Both the position numbers and the translations under genes were made by a program. DNA of 64,000 nucleotides from Nonomuraea helvata (GTDB taxonomy: Bacteria; Actinomycetota; Actinomycetes; Streptosporangiales; Streptosporangiaceae). Below the pieces are notes generated by a model. That model made no database searches. It was given only the letters and a program-made list of their open reading frames with translations, and was not told the origin of the DNA. The stretch lies in the NCBI RefSeq assembly GCF_039535785.1, contig NZ_BAAAXV010000002.1:186001-250000 (forward strand), given 5' to 3'. Below are positions 42,289-50,942 of the stretch, in pieces (the first letter of the stretch is position 1; each line of letters begins with the position of its first letter).

Positions 42289-42999
42289 TCACCAGCTCAG
42301 CACCTTCGACCGTCCGGCCGGTGCCGGCGGCCGGTCACGCAGCACCCGCACCCCCAGCGGGACCAGGGCCACGCAGAGCAGCGCGGTGACCAGCGCGTCG
42401 GGGAGCGAGGCGCCCTTCAGGACGCCCATCCAGGTGCCTCCCGCCAGCAGCAGCATCGCGGCCCGGGCGGTGCCGATGACGCCCGTGCGCCAGGCGGCGA
42501 CGGCCAGCAGGAGCGTGCCCGCGTACTGGCCGACCGAGGCCCAGACCGGCACCCGCCACGGCCCGTAGGAGATGTCCACGTACTCCTTCATGACCGCGTT
42601 CGTCGCCTGGTCCAGCCCGAGGACCTCGGTGAGCTGGAAGGCGGTCTGGTCGGCACCGGCGAAGTACAGGCGGGCGAACAGCCCGGCGACCAGCAAGGCG
42701 GCGCCCCAGAAGGCGAGGGCGCCACCCACCCGCTGGGCCAGGGCGACGAAGGCGGGGAAGAGCAGCAGCGCGCCCAGCGCGAACACCGCGTAGGCGAGGG
42801 TGAGCAGGGCGGGTTGCGCGGTGTAGGCGAGCAGCTGGCCGTAGGCGGCGAACGGCTGGGCCTCGGCCCAGGCCTGCTGCTGCGGGGTGAGGGCGGTGAT
42901 CGTGCTCAGGTAGCGCAGCAGGTATCCGGCGCACATGACGACCGGGCCGAGGACGAGGGTCACGCCGCCGATCCACCGCCCGGGAAAGTAGGTGTTCAT
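42289..42999 (-). CDS. Six-helix integral membrane protein, function unknown
   Basis: 236 residues from ATG 42999. Hydrophobic segments include GGVTLVLGPVVMCAGYLLRY, ALLTLAYAVFALGALLLFPA, GALAFWGAALLVAGLFARLY, QYAGTLLLAVAAW and two C-terminal segments around AAMLLLAGGTWMGVL and VTALLCVALVPLGV. No catalytic motif. It resembles DUF4386-like or other uncharacterised actinobacterial membrane proteins; I cannot assign it more closely. Confidence 0.75.
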   Translation of the reverse strand: MNTYFPGRWIGGVTLVLGPVVMCAGYLLRYLSTITALTPQQQAWAEAQPFAAYGQLLAYTAQPALLTLAYAVFALGALLLFPAFVALAQRVGGALAFWGAALLVAGLFARLYFAGADQTAFQLTEVLGLDQATNAVMKEYVDISYGPWRVPVWASVGQYAGTLLLAVAAWRTGVIGTARAAMLLLAGGTWMGVLKGASLPDALVTALLCVALVPLGVRVLRDRPPAPAGRSKVLSW

Positions 43000-43112
43000 G
43001 GAGGCGCAGCCTGGCAAGGGCGGGCCGGGAGGGGCATCCACCGATCGTCACCCCGTACCCCTGTCGAAAGTCAGGTTTGCCTTGTTCAGGACCCGCTGCC
43101 AGGATCGCCGCC

Positions 43113-43952
43113 ATGCCTTCCTTTTCTGCACACGACGGGACCAACCTCGCATACCGCGCGTACGGGGAGGGCACGCCGGTCGTCTGCCTGCCGGGCGGCC
43201 CCATGCAGGACTCCGACTACCTCGGGGAGCTCGGCGGCCTGTCGGCACATCGACAGCTGATCATGGTTGATCCCCGGGGCACCGGCCGGTCCGCGACAGC
43301 GGAGGACGCCGCCTCCTACCGCTGCGACCGGCTCGTCGATGACGTCGAGGCGCTGCGCGAGCACCTCGGCCTCGACCGGTTCGACCTGCTCGCGCACTGC
43401 GCCGGCGCGAACCTCGCGGTCCTCTACGCCGCCCGCCACCCCGACCGCGTCGGCAGGCTCGCGCTGATCACTCCGAGCACCTTCGCCGTCGGCATCCGGG
43501 CCACCGGGGAGGCCCGGCTCGAGCTCGCGCGGCTGCGCAAGGGCGAGGCCTGGTTCGGTACGGCGTTCGCGGCTCTTGAGGAGATCGTGGGCGGCAACGT
43601 CACCGACGGCAACCTGAAGGCCATCGACCCCTTCTTCTACGGCCGATGGGACGCGGCGGCACAGGCCCACCACGCGGCCCAGGCCGGCCGGCGCAACGAG
43701 GAGGCCGCGGCCGCCTACGGCGGTGAGGGCGCCTACGACCCGGAGGCCACCCGCACGGCGCTCGCCGCCTTCGACGCGCCGGTGCTGGTCCTCGCCGGAG
43801 AGGTCGACCTGAACTCGATCCCCAGCGCCGTGGCCGAGTTCGCCGAGCTGTTCCCGGATGCCGAGTTCGTCGTTCAGCTGGAGGCGGGCCATTTCCCGTG
43901 GGTCGACGACGCCGGCCGGTTCGTGGCGACGACCGCGCCGTTCCTCGGCTGA
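43113..43952 (+). CDS. Alpha/beta hydrolase with a cysteine in the nucleophile position
   Basis: 279 residues from ATG 43113. Fold landmarks: VVCLPGGPMQDSDYL (oxyanion region, as in prolyl iminopeptidases), VDPRGTGRS, the elbow LLAHCAGANLAVLYA, acid in LAGEVDLNSIP and His in EAGHFPWVD. The elbow has Cys (codon TGC) where serine is expected in S-x-G. Cysteine nucleophiles are known in dienelactone hydrolases but are rare in this branch, so activity may be altered or specialised. It stands alone. Confidence 0.88.
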   Translation: MPSFSAHDGTNLAYRAYGEGTPVVCLPGGPMQDSDYLGELGGLSAHRQLIMVDPRGTGRSATAEDAASYRCDRLVDDVEALREHLGLDRFDLLAHCAGANLAVLYAARHPDRVGRLALITPSTFAVGIRATGEARLELARLRKGEAWFGTAFAALEEIVGGNVTDGNLKAIDPFFYGRWDAAAQAHHAAQAGRRNEEAAAAYGGEGAYDPEATRTALAAFDAPVLVLAGEVDLNSIPSAVAEFAELFPDAEFVVQLEAGHFPWVDDAGRFVATTAPFLG

Positions 43953-44021
43953 GGTACGGCGCCCGAGCGGTGGCCGGTAATCCCGTTGATCAGGAGGTCC
44001 GGGCCGTCTAGCTTGGCCCGC

Positions 44022-44972
44022 ATGACCAAGCTCCCCGAGCTGTACGTGGCCGTCGACGTGGAGGCGGACGGGCCCATCCCGGGCCCCTACAGCATGATCT
44101 CCCTCGGCATGGCCGTCGTAGGCCGTCCCGAGCTGACCTTCTACACCGAGCTCCGCCCCATCTCCGACGACTTCGTGCCTGAGGCGCTGGCGGTCTCCGG
44201 GCTCGACCGCGACCGCCTGCTACGGGAGGCTCCCCCGGCCGAGGAGGCCATGGCCGCCGCCGCGCGCTGGATCAACGACCTGCGCCGGATCGGCCGGCCC
44301 GTCTTCCTGGGCGCTCCGGCGGTCTTCGACGGGATGTTCGCGCACTGGTACTTCGTCCGCTTCCTCGGCAAGAGCCCCTTCAACGCCTCAGGCTCCGGCC
44401 TCGACCTGCGCAGTTACTGGATGGGCCGGACCGGCTGTGAGTGGGTCGACTCACGCAAACCCCTCATCAAGCAGCAACTGCAGCTCACCGACCTGCGGCA
44501 CACGCACCACACCGGCGAGGACGCCGTCGAGCTGGCACACGTCTTCGACGCCGTCCTGAAAAGCCGCGGAAGCGAGGTGATGCAGGTGGTGGCCGCTGCG
44601 GTGGTCGAGGACGGACGGCTGCTCCTGGTCAGCAAGAACATCGCCCCCGAGGTGTTCTACCTGCCAGGAGGGAAGCCCGAGGACGGAGAGTCCGCGGAGG
44701 AGACCCTCGCACGTGAGCTGAACGAGGAGCTCGGCGTCTCCCCGCTCGACATGGACCTGCTCGGCCACGTTGACGGCACGGCCGTCCTGGAGGGCGTCCC
44801 CATGCGGCTGACGGTGTTCGTGACCCGGATCGACGGCCCGCCGGCACCCGCCGCCGAGCTGGCCGCCATGGGCTGGACCAACGGGCGGGACTCCTACATC
44901 CCTCGTCTCGCACCGGCGATCCGCGACCAGGTGCTGCCGATGCTCGCCGAGTCCGGGGTGTTCGGCCGGTGA
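44022..44972 (+). CDS. Exonuclease (DEDDh)-Nudix hydrolase fusion
   Basis: 316 residues from ATG 44022. The first 180 residues form a DEDDh 3'-5' exonuclease-like domain (YVAVDVEADGPIPGPYSMIS; the closing motif HHTGEDAVELAHVF). From about 190 a Nudix domain follows, with the full box GGKPEDGESAEETLARELNE and then ELGV, matching GX5EX7REUXEEXGU. Joining an exonuclease with a nucleotide pyrophosphohydrolase suggests one protein that trims nucleic acid and sanitises the nucleotides released, but this is inference. No neighbour clarifies the role. Confidence 0.88.
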   Translation: MTKLPELYVAVDVEADGPIPGPYSMISLGMAVVGRPELTFYTELRPISDDFVPEALAVSGLDRDRLLREAPPAEEAMAAAARWINDLRRIGRPVFLGAPAVFDGMFAHWYFVRFLGKSPFNASGSGLDLRSYWMGRTGCEWVDSRKPLIKQQLQLTDLRHTHHTGEDAVELAHVFDAVLKSRGSEVMQVVAAAVVEDGRLLLVSKNIAPEVFYLPGGKPEDGESAEETLARELNEELGVSPLDMDLLGHVDGTAVLEGVPMRLTVFVTRIDGPPAPAAELAAMGWTNGRDSYIPRLAPAIRDQVLPMLAESGVFGR

Positions 44973-45050
44973 CCTCGCCGAACCCATCAGATGGATCTTG
45001 ACCTGTGGCGGCCGCTGTGATGTGAAGATCTTGTGAGAGAGACAGGGCTC

Positions 45051-46226
45051 GTGAAGCTCAGCTTAAGGACGGCGTTGACGGCCGCGGCGGTGGTGCTGGC
45101 CATGGCGGCGGGTACGGCCGGCGAGAGGCCGCAGACGGTCGCTTTCGTGCCCGCCGCGGCCACGGCGACCAGCCTGAAGATCCTGGACTGGAACATCCAG
45201 GGCGGCACGGGAACGGACGGCAGGTACGACTTCGGCCGCATCATCGACGTCATCGCCGCCGAGAACCCGGACATCGTCACACTCCAGGAGTTGCACGACA
45301 ACTCGTCCGTCGGCGGCGACAACCAGTGGCAGCTGCTGGTGAACAGGTTCCCCGCCTACAAGGCGCATTTCGCCAAGGGTGACACCAACGCCTTCGGCGG
45401 GGTGGCGGGAAACCTCATCCTCTCCAAGTACGACATCATCGAGAAGCTCACGTACCAGCTGCCGCAGTACCCGGCCGACAGCGCGGCCGTGCTGCGCAGC
45501 CTCGGCGGCGTCAAGATCAATGTCAACGGCACCGACGTGCGGATCTACACGACCCACCTCTCCCCCGGCCTCGGCGCCGAGGCAACCGAGCGGCGCAACA
45601 GGCAGGCCAGAGCCGCGATCGACAAGGTGTCGAACGCGTCGCTGATGCCCACGCCGATGCTGCTCACCGGCGACCTCAACGTGCGGCCGGACAACGAGAT
45701 CAGGCCCTGGTTCGCCCAGGCCGGCTGGTACGACGCCTGGACCCAGGTCAACGCCAACATCGGCGCCGACGTCATCACCCATCCCGGGGACGGTGACGAC
45801 GCCCGGATCGACTATGTCTACGCCACCCCGGGCTTCGACGTCAGCGCCGCCCACACCGTCGCCACCATCGCCTCGGACCACTATCCGGTGGTGGCCAATG
45901 TGACGACGCGCGCCACCGCGGCCACCAAGGCGAAGGCGGTCCTGGCCGGGGCGGCGTCCCAGGAGGGCTGGGCCGACCTCGCCGTGTACGCCGACAGCAG
46001 CTCCAAGCTGCGGGTCTGCGACAACGAGGCGGACGGCTGGGGTGTCCGCGCCTACGTACGCGCTCGCTCCGGTGGCAGCGTGGTCGTGATCGGCAACGAC
46101 GGCGCCTACGCCGACCGCTGCGGCACCTTCACCACCGGATCGGGCACGGTCAGCTCGCCGACGGTGCGGGTCTGCCTCTACAAGGGAGGCGAGGAGAAGG
46201 ACTGCCGCGAGACGACCGTCACCTGA
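45051..46226 (+). CDS. Secreted endonuclease/exonuclease/phosphatase-family protein
   Basis: 391 residues from GTG 45051 (GTG 45033 possible). Signal peptide KLSLRTALTAAAVVLAMAAG. The EEP domain has LKILDWNIQGG, DIVTLQELHD, THLSPGLG, LLTGDLNVRPD and ASDHYPVVAN, all four metal and catalytic motifs. A C-terminal domain of about 90 residues follows with four cysteines, likely a binding domain. Extracellular phosphodiesterase, either a DNase or a sphingomyelinase-like enzyme; the sequence does not decide. A perfect hairpin follows. Confidence 0.9.
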   Translation: MKLSLRTALTAAAVVLAMAAGTAGERPQTVAFVPAAATATSLKILDWNIQGGTGTDGRYDFGRIIDVIAAENPDIVTLQELHDNSSVGGDNQWQLLVNRFPAYKAHFAKGDTNAFGGVAGNLILSKYDIIEKLTYQLPQYPADSAAVLRSLGGVKINVNGTDVRIYTTHLSPGLGAEATERRNRQARAAIDKVSNASLMPTPMLLTGDLNVRPDNEIRPWFAQAGWYDAWTQVNANIGADVITHPGDGDDARIDYVYATPGFDVSAAHTVATIASDHYPVVANVTTRATAATKAKAVLAGAASQEGWADLAVYADSSSKLRVCDNEADGWGVRAYVRARSGGSVVVIGNDGAYADRCGTFTTGSGTVSSPTVRVCLYKGGEEKDCRETTVT

Positions 46227-46233
46227 CCGTCCG

Positions 46234-46263
46234 CCGGGGACCGCCCGCGCGGGCGGTCCCCGG
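46234..46263. terminator. Bidirectional terminator hairpin
   Basis: A perfect 30-base palindrome with arms CCGGGGACCGCCCGC and its complement, placed between the convergent stops of the EEP gene (46226) and the esterase gene (46272). It can serve both transcripts. Confidence 0.85.
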
Positions 46264-46271
46264 GGAACGGG

Positions 46272-47384
46272 TCACCAGCGCAGCGGAAGGGTGGCGACGA
46301 ATTCGCCGAGCCGGTCGGCGATGATCTGGTGGTCGTGGGCCGAGGGGTGCCAGTGGCAGCCCCCGTAGTCGAGGCCGGTCTCCGGGTAGTACCAGAAGCG
46401 GACCCGGTCGTCGCCCCGGCTGTTGCGCTCCTGGACGATCTGCCGGGCGGTCTCGGCGTACACCGTGGTGTTGGACATGTACGTGGCGCTCACCACGATG
46501 ATCGTGCCGCGGCCGTACCGGTTCCGGAGTTTGTCGAGGAAGGCGTGGTAGGCGGTGCGGTAGGCGGCGACGAGGGTCTCCGGCGTCCACTGCTCGCCGG
46601 GGTTGATGGCCGTCGAGAAGTCGTTGATGCCCAGGCCGATCACCACGAGCTGCGGCCGCCACGTGCCCGGGTTCGTCCAGGTGTCGCCCTCGACGCTCAG
46701 CAGCGCCCGGTCGTAGAACGTGCGGTAGTTGACCTGGGGGTCACTGCCGTTGTAGTTGCGCACCATTCCCCGGCCGGAATAGGCGTTGAGCTGGTAGTCG
46801 GCGTTCAGGCGGCGCGCCGTGATGGCACCGAAGCTGATGTCCGCGTTCGTGGTCCGGTTGACGTCGTCGCCGGTGCAGTCGCGCGTGGCGGAGGTGTTGC
46901 CGTAGCCCGCGGTGTAGGAGTCGCCGATGAACTCGATCTGCCGGTGCCGCGCACGGGGTCCGCGCAGGATCACGCCGTGCGGGGCGGCGACGAACCCGCC
47001 GAACGCGCTCGTCGCCCAGGGGCTCTCCGAGCGCTTGACGACCCGGACGCTGTGCACGCCCTTTGCGAGGCCGTTGACCCAGTGCGTGGTCTGTCCCGGG
47101 GTCACCAAGGTGGTGACGGTCGTGCCGTCTATCTGGATGTCGTAGTCGGCGGCGGCGTCGTTGAGCACGATCCCGACTCCGGTGCCGCTGAACCGTCCTT
47201 CGAAGTAGACGCCGGGCCAGCTGTAGGTGACGGAGCCCGCACCGGCCTCGACTCTGCCGGCCGTGTGCACGCGGGCCAGGACGCCGGGGTCATGGCCGGT
47301 CAGCGGCTCGGCGGCGGCGACACCGGGCGTTGCCGCGGCCGTCACCAGCGCGGCCAGCACCGCGATCATACGTAAGGGGCGCAC
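46272..47384 (-). CDS. Secreted SGNH-hydrolase, CE2-like carbohydrate esterase
   Basis: 370 residues with a signal peptide (MIAVLAALVTAAATPGVAAA). An N-terminal jelly-roll of about 130 residues (VTYSWPGVYFEGRFSGTGVG) precedes the SGNH domain: block I IEFIGDSYTAGYGN, block III VVIGLGINDFS, block V GGCHWHPSAHDH with the catalytic Asp/His region. The two-domain order is that of carbohydrate esterase family 2, which deacetylates plant polysaccharides. Confidence 0.9.
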   Translation of the reverse strand: MRPLRMIAVLAALVTAAATPGVAAAEPLTGHDPGVLARVHTAGRVEAGAGSVTYSWPGVYFEGRFSGTGVGIVLNDAAADYDIQIDGTTVTTLVTPGQTTHWVNGLAKGVHSVRVVKRSESPWATSAFGGFVAAPHGVILRGPRARHRQIEFIGDSYTAGYGNTSATRDCTGDDVNRTTNADISFGAITARRLNADYQLNAYSGRGMVRNYNGSDPQVNYRTFYDRALLSVEGDTWTNPGTWRPQLVVIGLGINDFSTAINPGEQWTPETLVAAYRTAYHAFLDKLRNRYGRGTIIVVSATYMSNTTVYAETARQIVQERNSRGDDRVRFWYYPETGLDYGGCHWHPSAHDHQIIADRLGEFVATLPLRW

Positions 47385-47499
47385 GCTCTCTCCCTCCCAC
47401 CGGCAGCCCGATATCTCAGATGGTGAGATGGGCTGTCCAGAAAGGAATGACGATGGTGCCGTTATGATCGACTACGGCCGCGCATTGCACAATACGCAT

Positions 47500-49239
47500 T
47501 CATGGCCGTGACACACCGGCCGCCTGCTTCTTGCGCAGGAACGCGGTGAGCCGGTCCAGCGGCCAGGTGTTGATCACGTCGTCCGCCGTGAGCCACCCGC
47601 GCTGCGCGGTGCCGATGCCGTAGCGGAGGTTGGCCAGGTGGCCGACCGCGTGGGAGTCGCTGTCGACGGCGAACTTCACCCCGTACCGCCGGGCCCGCCG
47701 GATGAGCTCGGCGGCCAGGTCGAGGCGGTCGGGGAAGGCGTTGATCTCCAGCGCGGTCCCGGAGCGCGCGCACGCCTGGAAGACCTCGTCCCAGTCGGCG
47801 TCGATCGGCGGCCTGCGGCCGATCAGCCGGGCACTGGGGTGGCCGATGATGTTGACGCACGGGTGCTCGGCGGCGCGGACCAGCCGCCGCGTCGTCCTGT
47901 CCTGGGGCAGGTCGAAGTGGGAGTGCACCGAGGCGACGCACACGTCGAACCCGGCCAGCACGTCGGGCGGCCAGTCCACGTCGCCGTCCGGGTCGATGTT
48001 CAGCTCGACGCCGTGCAGCAGCCGGAGCCCGCTGGTGCCGTCCAGCTCGCGGACGCGCTCGCGTTGCGCGAGTGCCTTGTCCAGGGTCATCTGCTGCATG
48101 TAGAGCTTGGGCCCGTGGTCGGTGACGCCGTAGTACGCGTACCCGCGCTCGGCCGCGGCGGCGACCATCTCCTCCAGCGAGGCGTGGCCGTCGGTGAGCT
48201 CGGTGTGGGTGTGCAGGTCGCCGCGCACGTCCTCTTCGGTGACCAGGTCGGGCAGCTCCCCGGCCAGGGCTGCCTCGATCTCGCCGATGTCCTCGCGCAG
48301 CGTCGGCGGGATCCACGGCAGGCCGAGCCGCTGGTAGACCTCCTCCTCGGTCTTGGAGACGATCAGCTCGTCGGTGACGGCGTCGAACAGGCCGTACTCG
48401 GAGAGCTTGAGCTTGCGGTGCACGGCGATCTCGCGGGTGCGGATGTTGTGCGCCTTGGCGCCGGTGAAGTACTGCATGGCCGCGCCCCACGCGTCCGGCG
48501 GCACCACGCGCAGGTCCACCTGCAGCCCCTGGCCGGTCCTGACGGACGTCTTGGTGTCGCCGTGCAGGATCACCTCTGTCACCTGCGAGAGGGCGACGAA
48601 CGCGGACATGAGCACCTTCGGGCGGTTCGAGGTGGCCACGATGTCGATGTCGCCGATGGTGTCCTTCATCCGGCGCAGCGAGCCCGCGTACCCGCAGCGG
48701 TGGCAGCCCTCCACCGCTCGCAGCGCCGTCACGATGTCCTCGGCCAGCGGCATCGCCACGCCCAGGTGGACCCGTTCGCCGGCGTCACGCAGCAGGGCGA
48801 TGCCGTGCAGCAGGTTCTCCTCCGTCTTCTCGCCGAACCCCGGCAGGCCGTGCAGGGCGCCGGCGTGGATCGCCGCCTCCAGGCTCTCCGGCGAGTCCAC
48901 GCCCAGGCGCTGGTGCAGCGCCATCGCCCGCTTGGGCCCCAGCGCGGGGATGCGGGTCAGCGCGCGGACCCCCGCGGGGATGCGGCCGCGCAGCTCCTCG
49001 AGCTGCGGCACGGTGCCCGAGCGCAGGTATCCGGCCACCTTCCTGGCGATCGACTCGCCCACGTTGGGGATCTGCCGCAGCTCGGTGGTGTCGTAGCCGG
49101 CGATGTCCGTCACGTGGGCGCCGATGGAGCGGGCCGCCTTCTGGTAGACGCGGATCTTGAAGTCCGGGCCGCCGGTGATGGCCAGCAGGTCGGCGTACTC
49201 CTCCAGCATGGCGGCCACGTCGTCGTTGGTGCGTGCCAT
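47500..49239 (-). CDS. polX: DNA polymerase/3'-5' exonuclease PolX
   Basis: 579 residues from ATG 49239. Helix-hairpin-helix segments at about 10-140 (FKIRVYQKAARSIGAHV; LRQIPNVGESIARKV; IPALGPKRAMALHQRLGV), the family X nucleotidyltransferase centre YAGSLRRMKDTIGDIDIV, and a C-terminal PHP nuclease domain with DLHTHTELTDG, GVTDHG, VASVHSHF, GHPSARL and DSDSHAVGHL. It acts in base-excision and gap repair. A single gene with a short, weakly matched ribosome site. Confidence 0.95.
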   Translation of the reverse strand: MARTNDDVAAMLEEYADLLAITGGPDFKIRVYQKAARSIGAHVTDIAGYDTTELRQIPNVGESIARKVAGYLRSGTVPQLEELRGRIPAGVRALTRIPALGPKRAMALHQRLGVDSPESLEAAIHAGALHGLPGFGEKTEENLLHGIALLRDAGERVHLGVAMPLAEDIVTALRAVEGCHRCGYAGSLRRMKDTIGDIDIVATSNRPKVLMSAFVALSQVTEVILHGDTKTSVRTGQGLQVDLRVVPPDAWGAAMQYFTGAKAHNIRTREIAVHRKLKLSEYGLFDAVTDELIVSKTEEEVYQRLGLPWIPPTLREDIGEIEAALAGELPDLVTEEDVRGDLHTHTELTDGHASLEEMVAAAAERGYAYYGVTDHGPKLYMQQMTLDKALAQRERVRELDGTSGLRLLHGVELNIDPDGDVDWPPDVLAGFDVCVASVHSHFDLPQDRTTRRLVRAAEHPCVNIIGHPSARLIGRRPPIDADWDEVFQACARSGTALEINAFPDRLDLAAELIRRARRYGVKFAVDSDSHAVGHLANLRYGIGTAQRGWLTADDVINTWPLDRLTAFLRKKQAAGVSRP

Positions 49240-49429
49240 GTCGCGTCGTCGCCTCCCCTCCCTCCTGACTCCCCTATCCCGAAATTTCGACATCTATCGG
49301 CTTCTGACCTGGGAGGATCCGCCGCTGGTACCCCCGGCAGACCGTCGCCAAACCAGGTGGCCGAGCTGTTAGCGGCTCATGGCCTGGGGTAGCCGCGCTG
49401 ATAGGCGAGGAGGGGAGGTGCGGTAGATC

Positions 49430-50617
49430 ATGCGCACGCGCCGAAGCGACTCTGAAGTACCGAGGGACACCCGTGGTCCGCAAACCAGGATCGCGGCCGT
49501 GGCCGGCGCCGGCGCCGCCGTGGGCGCCGCCGTGGAGTACCTGTTCGATCCGGACCGCGGCCGCAGCCGCCGGGCCAAGGTACGCGACCAGGCCTCGCAC
49601 GCCACACATGAGCTGACCTACGGGGTCGGCCGCCTGAGCCGCGATCTGCGGAACCGCTCTCGCGGCCTGGCCGCGGGGACCCGCTTCCGGCTGGCCGGCC
49701 GCTCGGCGGACGATCGGATCCTGTACGAGCGCGTACGCGCGCAGATCGGCCGCTACCTGGCCCATCCCCACGCCGTGGAGGTGAAGGTCGAGGACGGAGT
49801 GGCGCTGCTGAACGGCGATGTGCTCACCGGTGAGGACCGGCGCGCGGTGCGGGCGGTCCGCCGCATCCCCGGGATCAGGTCCGTCGAACCCAGGTGGCAC
49901 GTCCACCGCGACCCGTCCGAGGTGCCCCGGTTCCAGGGCACGGGGCGCGTCCGGTCGCCCGTCCCCGAACTGCTCCAGCAGCACTGGGCTCCGTCGGCCA
50001 GGTTCCTGGCCGGTACGGGCGCCGCCGCCCTGTGGATCTTCGCCGGCCGGTTCCCGCGGGCCGTCGCGTGGCCGCTGCGCGGCGCCGCCATCATGCTCGG
50101 GGCGCGCTCCGCCACCAACCTGCCGCTGCGCCGGCTGACGGGCATCAACGCCGGCCGCCGCGCCGTCGACGTCACCCGCGCGGTCACGATCGCGGCGCCC
50201 CCTGAGCAGATCTGGGAGTTGCTGAGCGACTACTCCATCTTCGCGAGGATCATGCCCGACGTCCGCGAGGTCCGGCGGTCCGTTGACGGCACGAAGTCGC
50301 ACTGGGAGATCCGCGGTCCCATGGGCCGGCCGATCCGCTTCGACGCGGTCGAGACCAGCCGGCAGGAGGGTAGCCACATCACGTGGAAGTCCGCCGACGG
50401 CCAGCTGATCGCCCACACCGGGGAGGTACGGCTGGCGCCCGAGCAGGGCGGCAGGACGCGGCTGCAGGTGCAGCTGACCTACAACCCCGTGGCGGGCGCC
50501 GCGGGCCACGCGATCGCGCGGCTGCTGGGCGCCGACCCGGGGACCAGGCTCAAGGAGGACCTGCTGCGGCTGAAGTCGTGCATCGAGGGGCAGCAACAGC
50601 CCGTGATGAGCGGGTAG
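49430..50617 (+). CDS. BON domain-SRPBCC protein
   Basis: 395 residues. A short N-terminal hydrophobic/glycine segment (AVAGAGAAVGAAVEYLFDPD) precedes a BON domain at about 100-155 (VRAQIGRYLAHPHAVEVKVE; VALLNGDVL; IPGIRSVEPRWHVH). A further hydrophobic stretch near 195-225 follows, then a SRPBCC/polyketide-cyclase-like domain (VTIAAPPEQIWELLSDYSIF; TGEVRLAPEQGGRTRLQVQL). BON domains bind membranes and SRPBCC domains hold hydrophobic ligands, suggesting an envelope-associated protein. The small gene after it lies only 14 bases away. Confidence 0.88.
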   Translation: MRTRRSDSEVPRDTRGPQTRIAAVAGAGAAVGAAVEYLFDPDRGRSRRAKVRDQASHATHELTYGVGRLSRDLRNRSRGLAAGTRFRLAGRSADDRILYERVRAQIGRYLAHPHAVEVKVEDGVALLNGDVLTGEDRRAVRAVRRIPGIRSVEPRWHVHRDPSEVPRFQGTGRVRSPVPELLQQHWAPSARFLAGTGAAALWIFAGRFPRAVAWPLRGAAIMLGARSATNLPLRRLTGINAGRRAVDVTRAVTIAAPPEQIWELLSDYSIFARIMPDVREVRRSVDGTKSHWEIRGPMGRPIRFDAVETSRQEGSHITWKSADGQLIAHTGEVRLAPEQGGRTRLQVQLTYNPVAGAAGHAIARLLGADPGTRLKEDLLRLKSCIEGQQQPVMSG

Positions 50618-50631
50618 CCGGCGAGGGGGAC

Positions 50632-50895
50632 ATGTCTCCGGGTGGACGCGCCGGGCACCGGTGGCCCGGCAGGCGTTCGCGCACACAGGCGCCGACGGCG
50701 AGCGAGACTCCGGCCGAGGCGGTGCACATCATGCTGGGCTCGATCGCGCTGATCATCTCGGCCGGGCTGGTGGTCCTGAGCGTGTCCGCCGGGATTCCCC
50801 TGCTCACGGCGGTCATCGGCGTCGTGATCGCGCTCATCATGACGGACATCATGCGCGCCCATCGCCGGGCCAGGCATCCCAGGGAGAGGCTGTGA
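50632..50895 (+). CDS. Small membrane protein
   Basis: 87 residues from ATG 50632, with GAGGGGG upstream. A disordered, proline-rich N-terminus is followed by two hydrophobic helices (LGSIALIISAGLVVLSVSAG and LLTAVIGVVIALIMTDIM) and a basic tail. No family recognised. Probably co-transcribed with the BON-SRPBCC gene. Confidence 0.6.
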   Translation: MSPGGRAGHRWPGRRSRTQAPTASETPAEAVHIMLGSIALIISAGLVVLSVSAGIPLLTAVIGVVIALIMTDIMRAHRRARHPRERL

Positions 50896-50940
50896 CGCCG
50901 CGGCGCCGGGGGCTCTTGCTGTGACGCCGCGGCGCCGGGG
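50890..50940. repeat. 22-bp tandem direct repeat at the gene end
   Basis: CTGTGACGCCGCGGCGCCGG plus GG occurs at 50890-50911 and 50919-50940. The first copy contains the stop codon of the small membrane protein. The self-complementary core CGCCGCGGCG can form hairpins, so the pair may terminate transcription from both sides. Confidence 0.7.
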
Positions 50941-50942
50941 CT

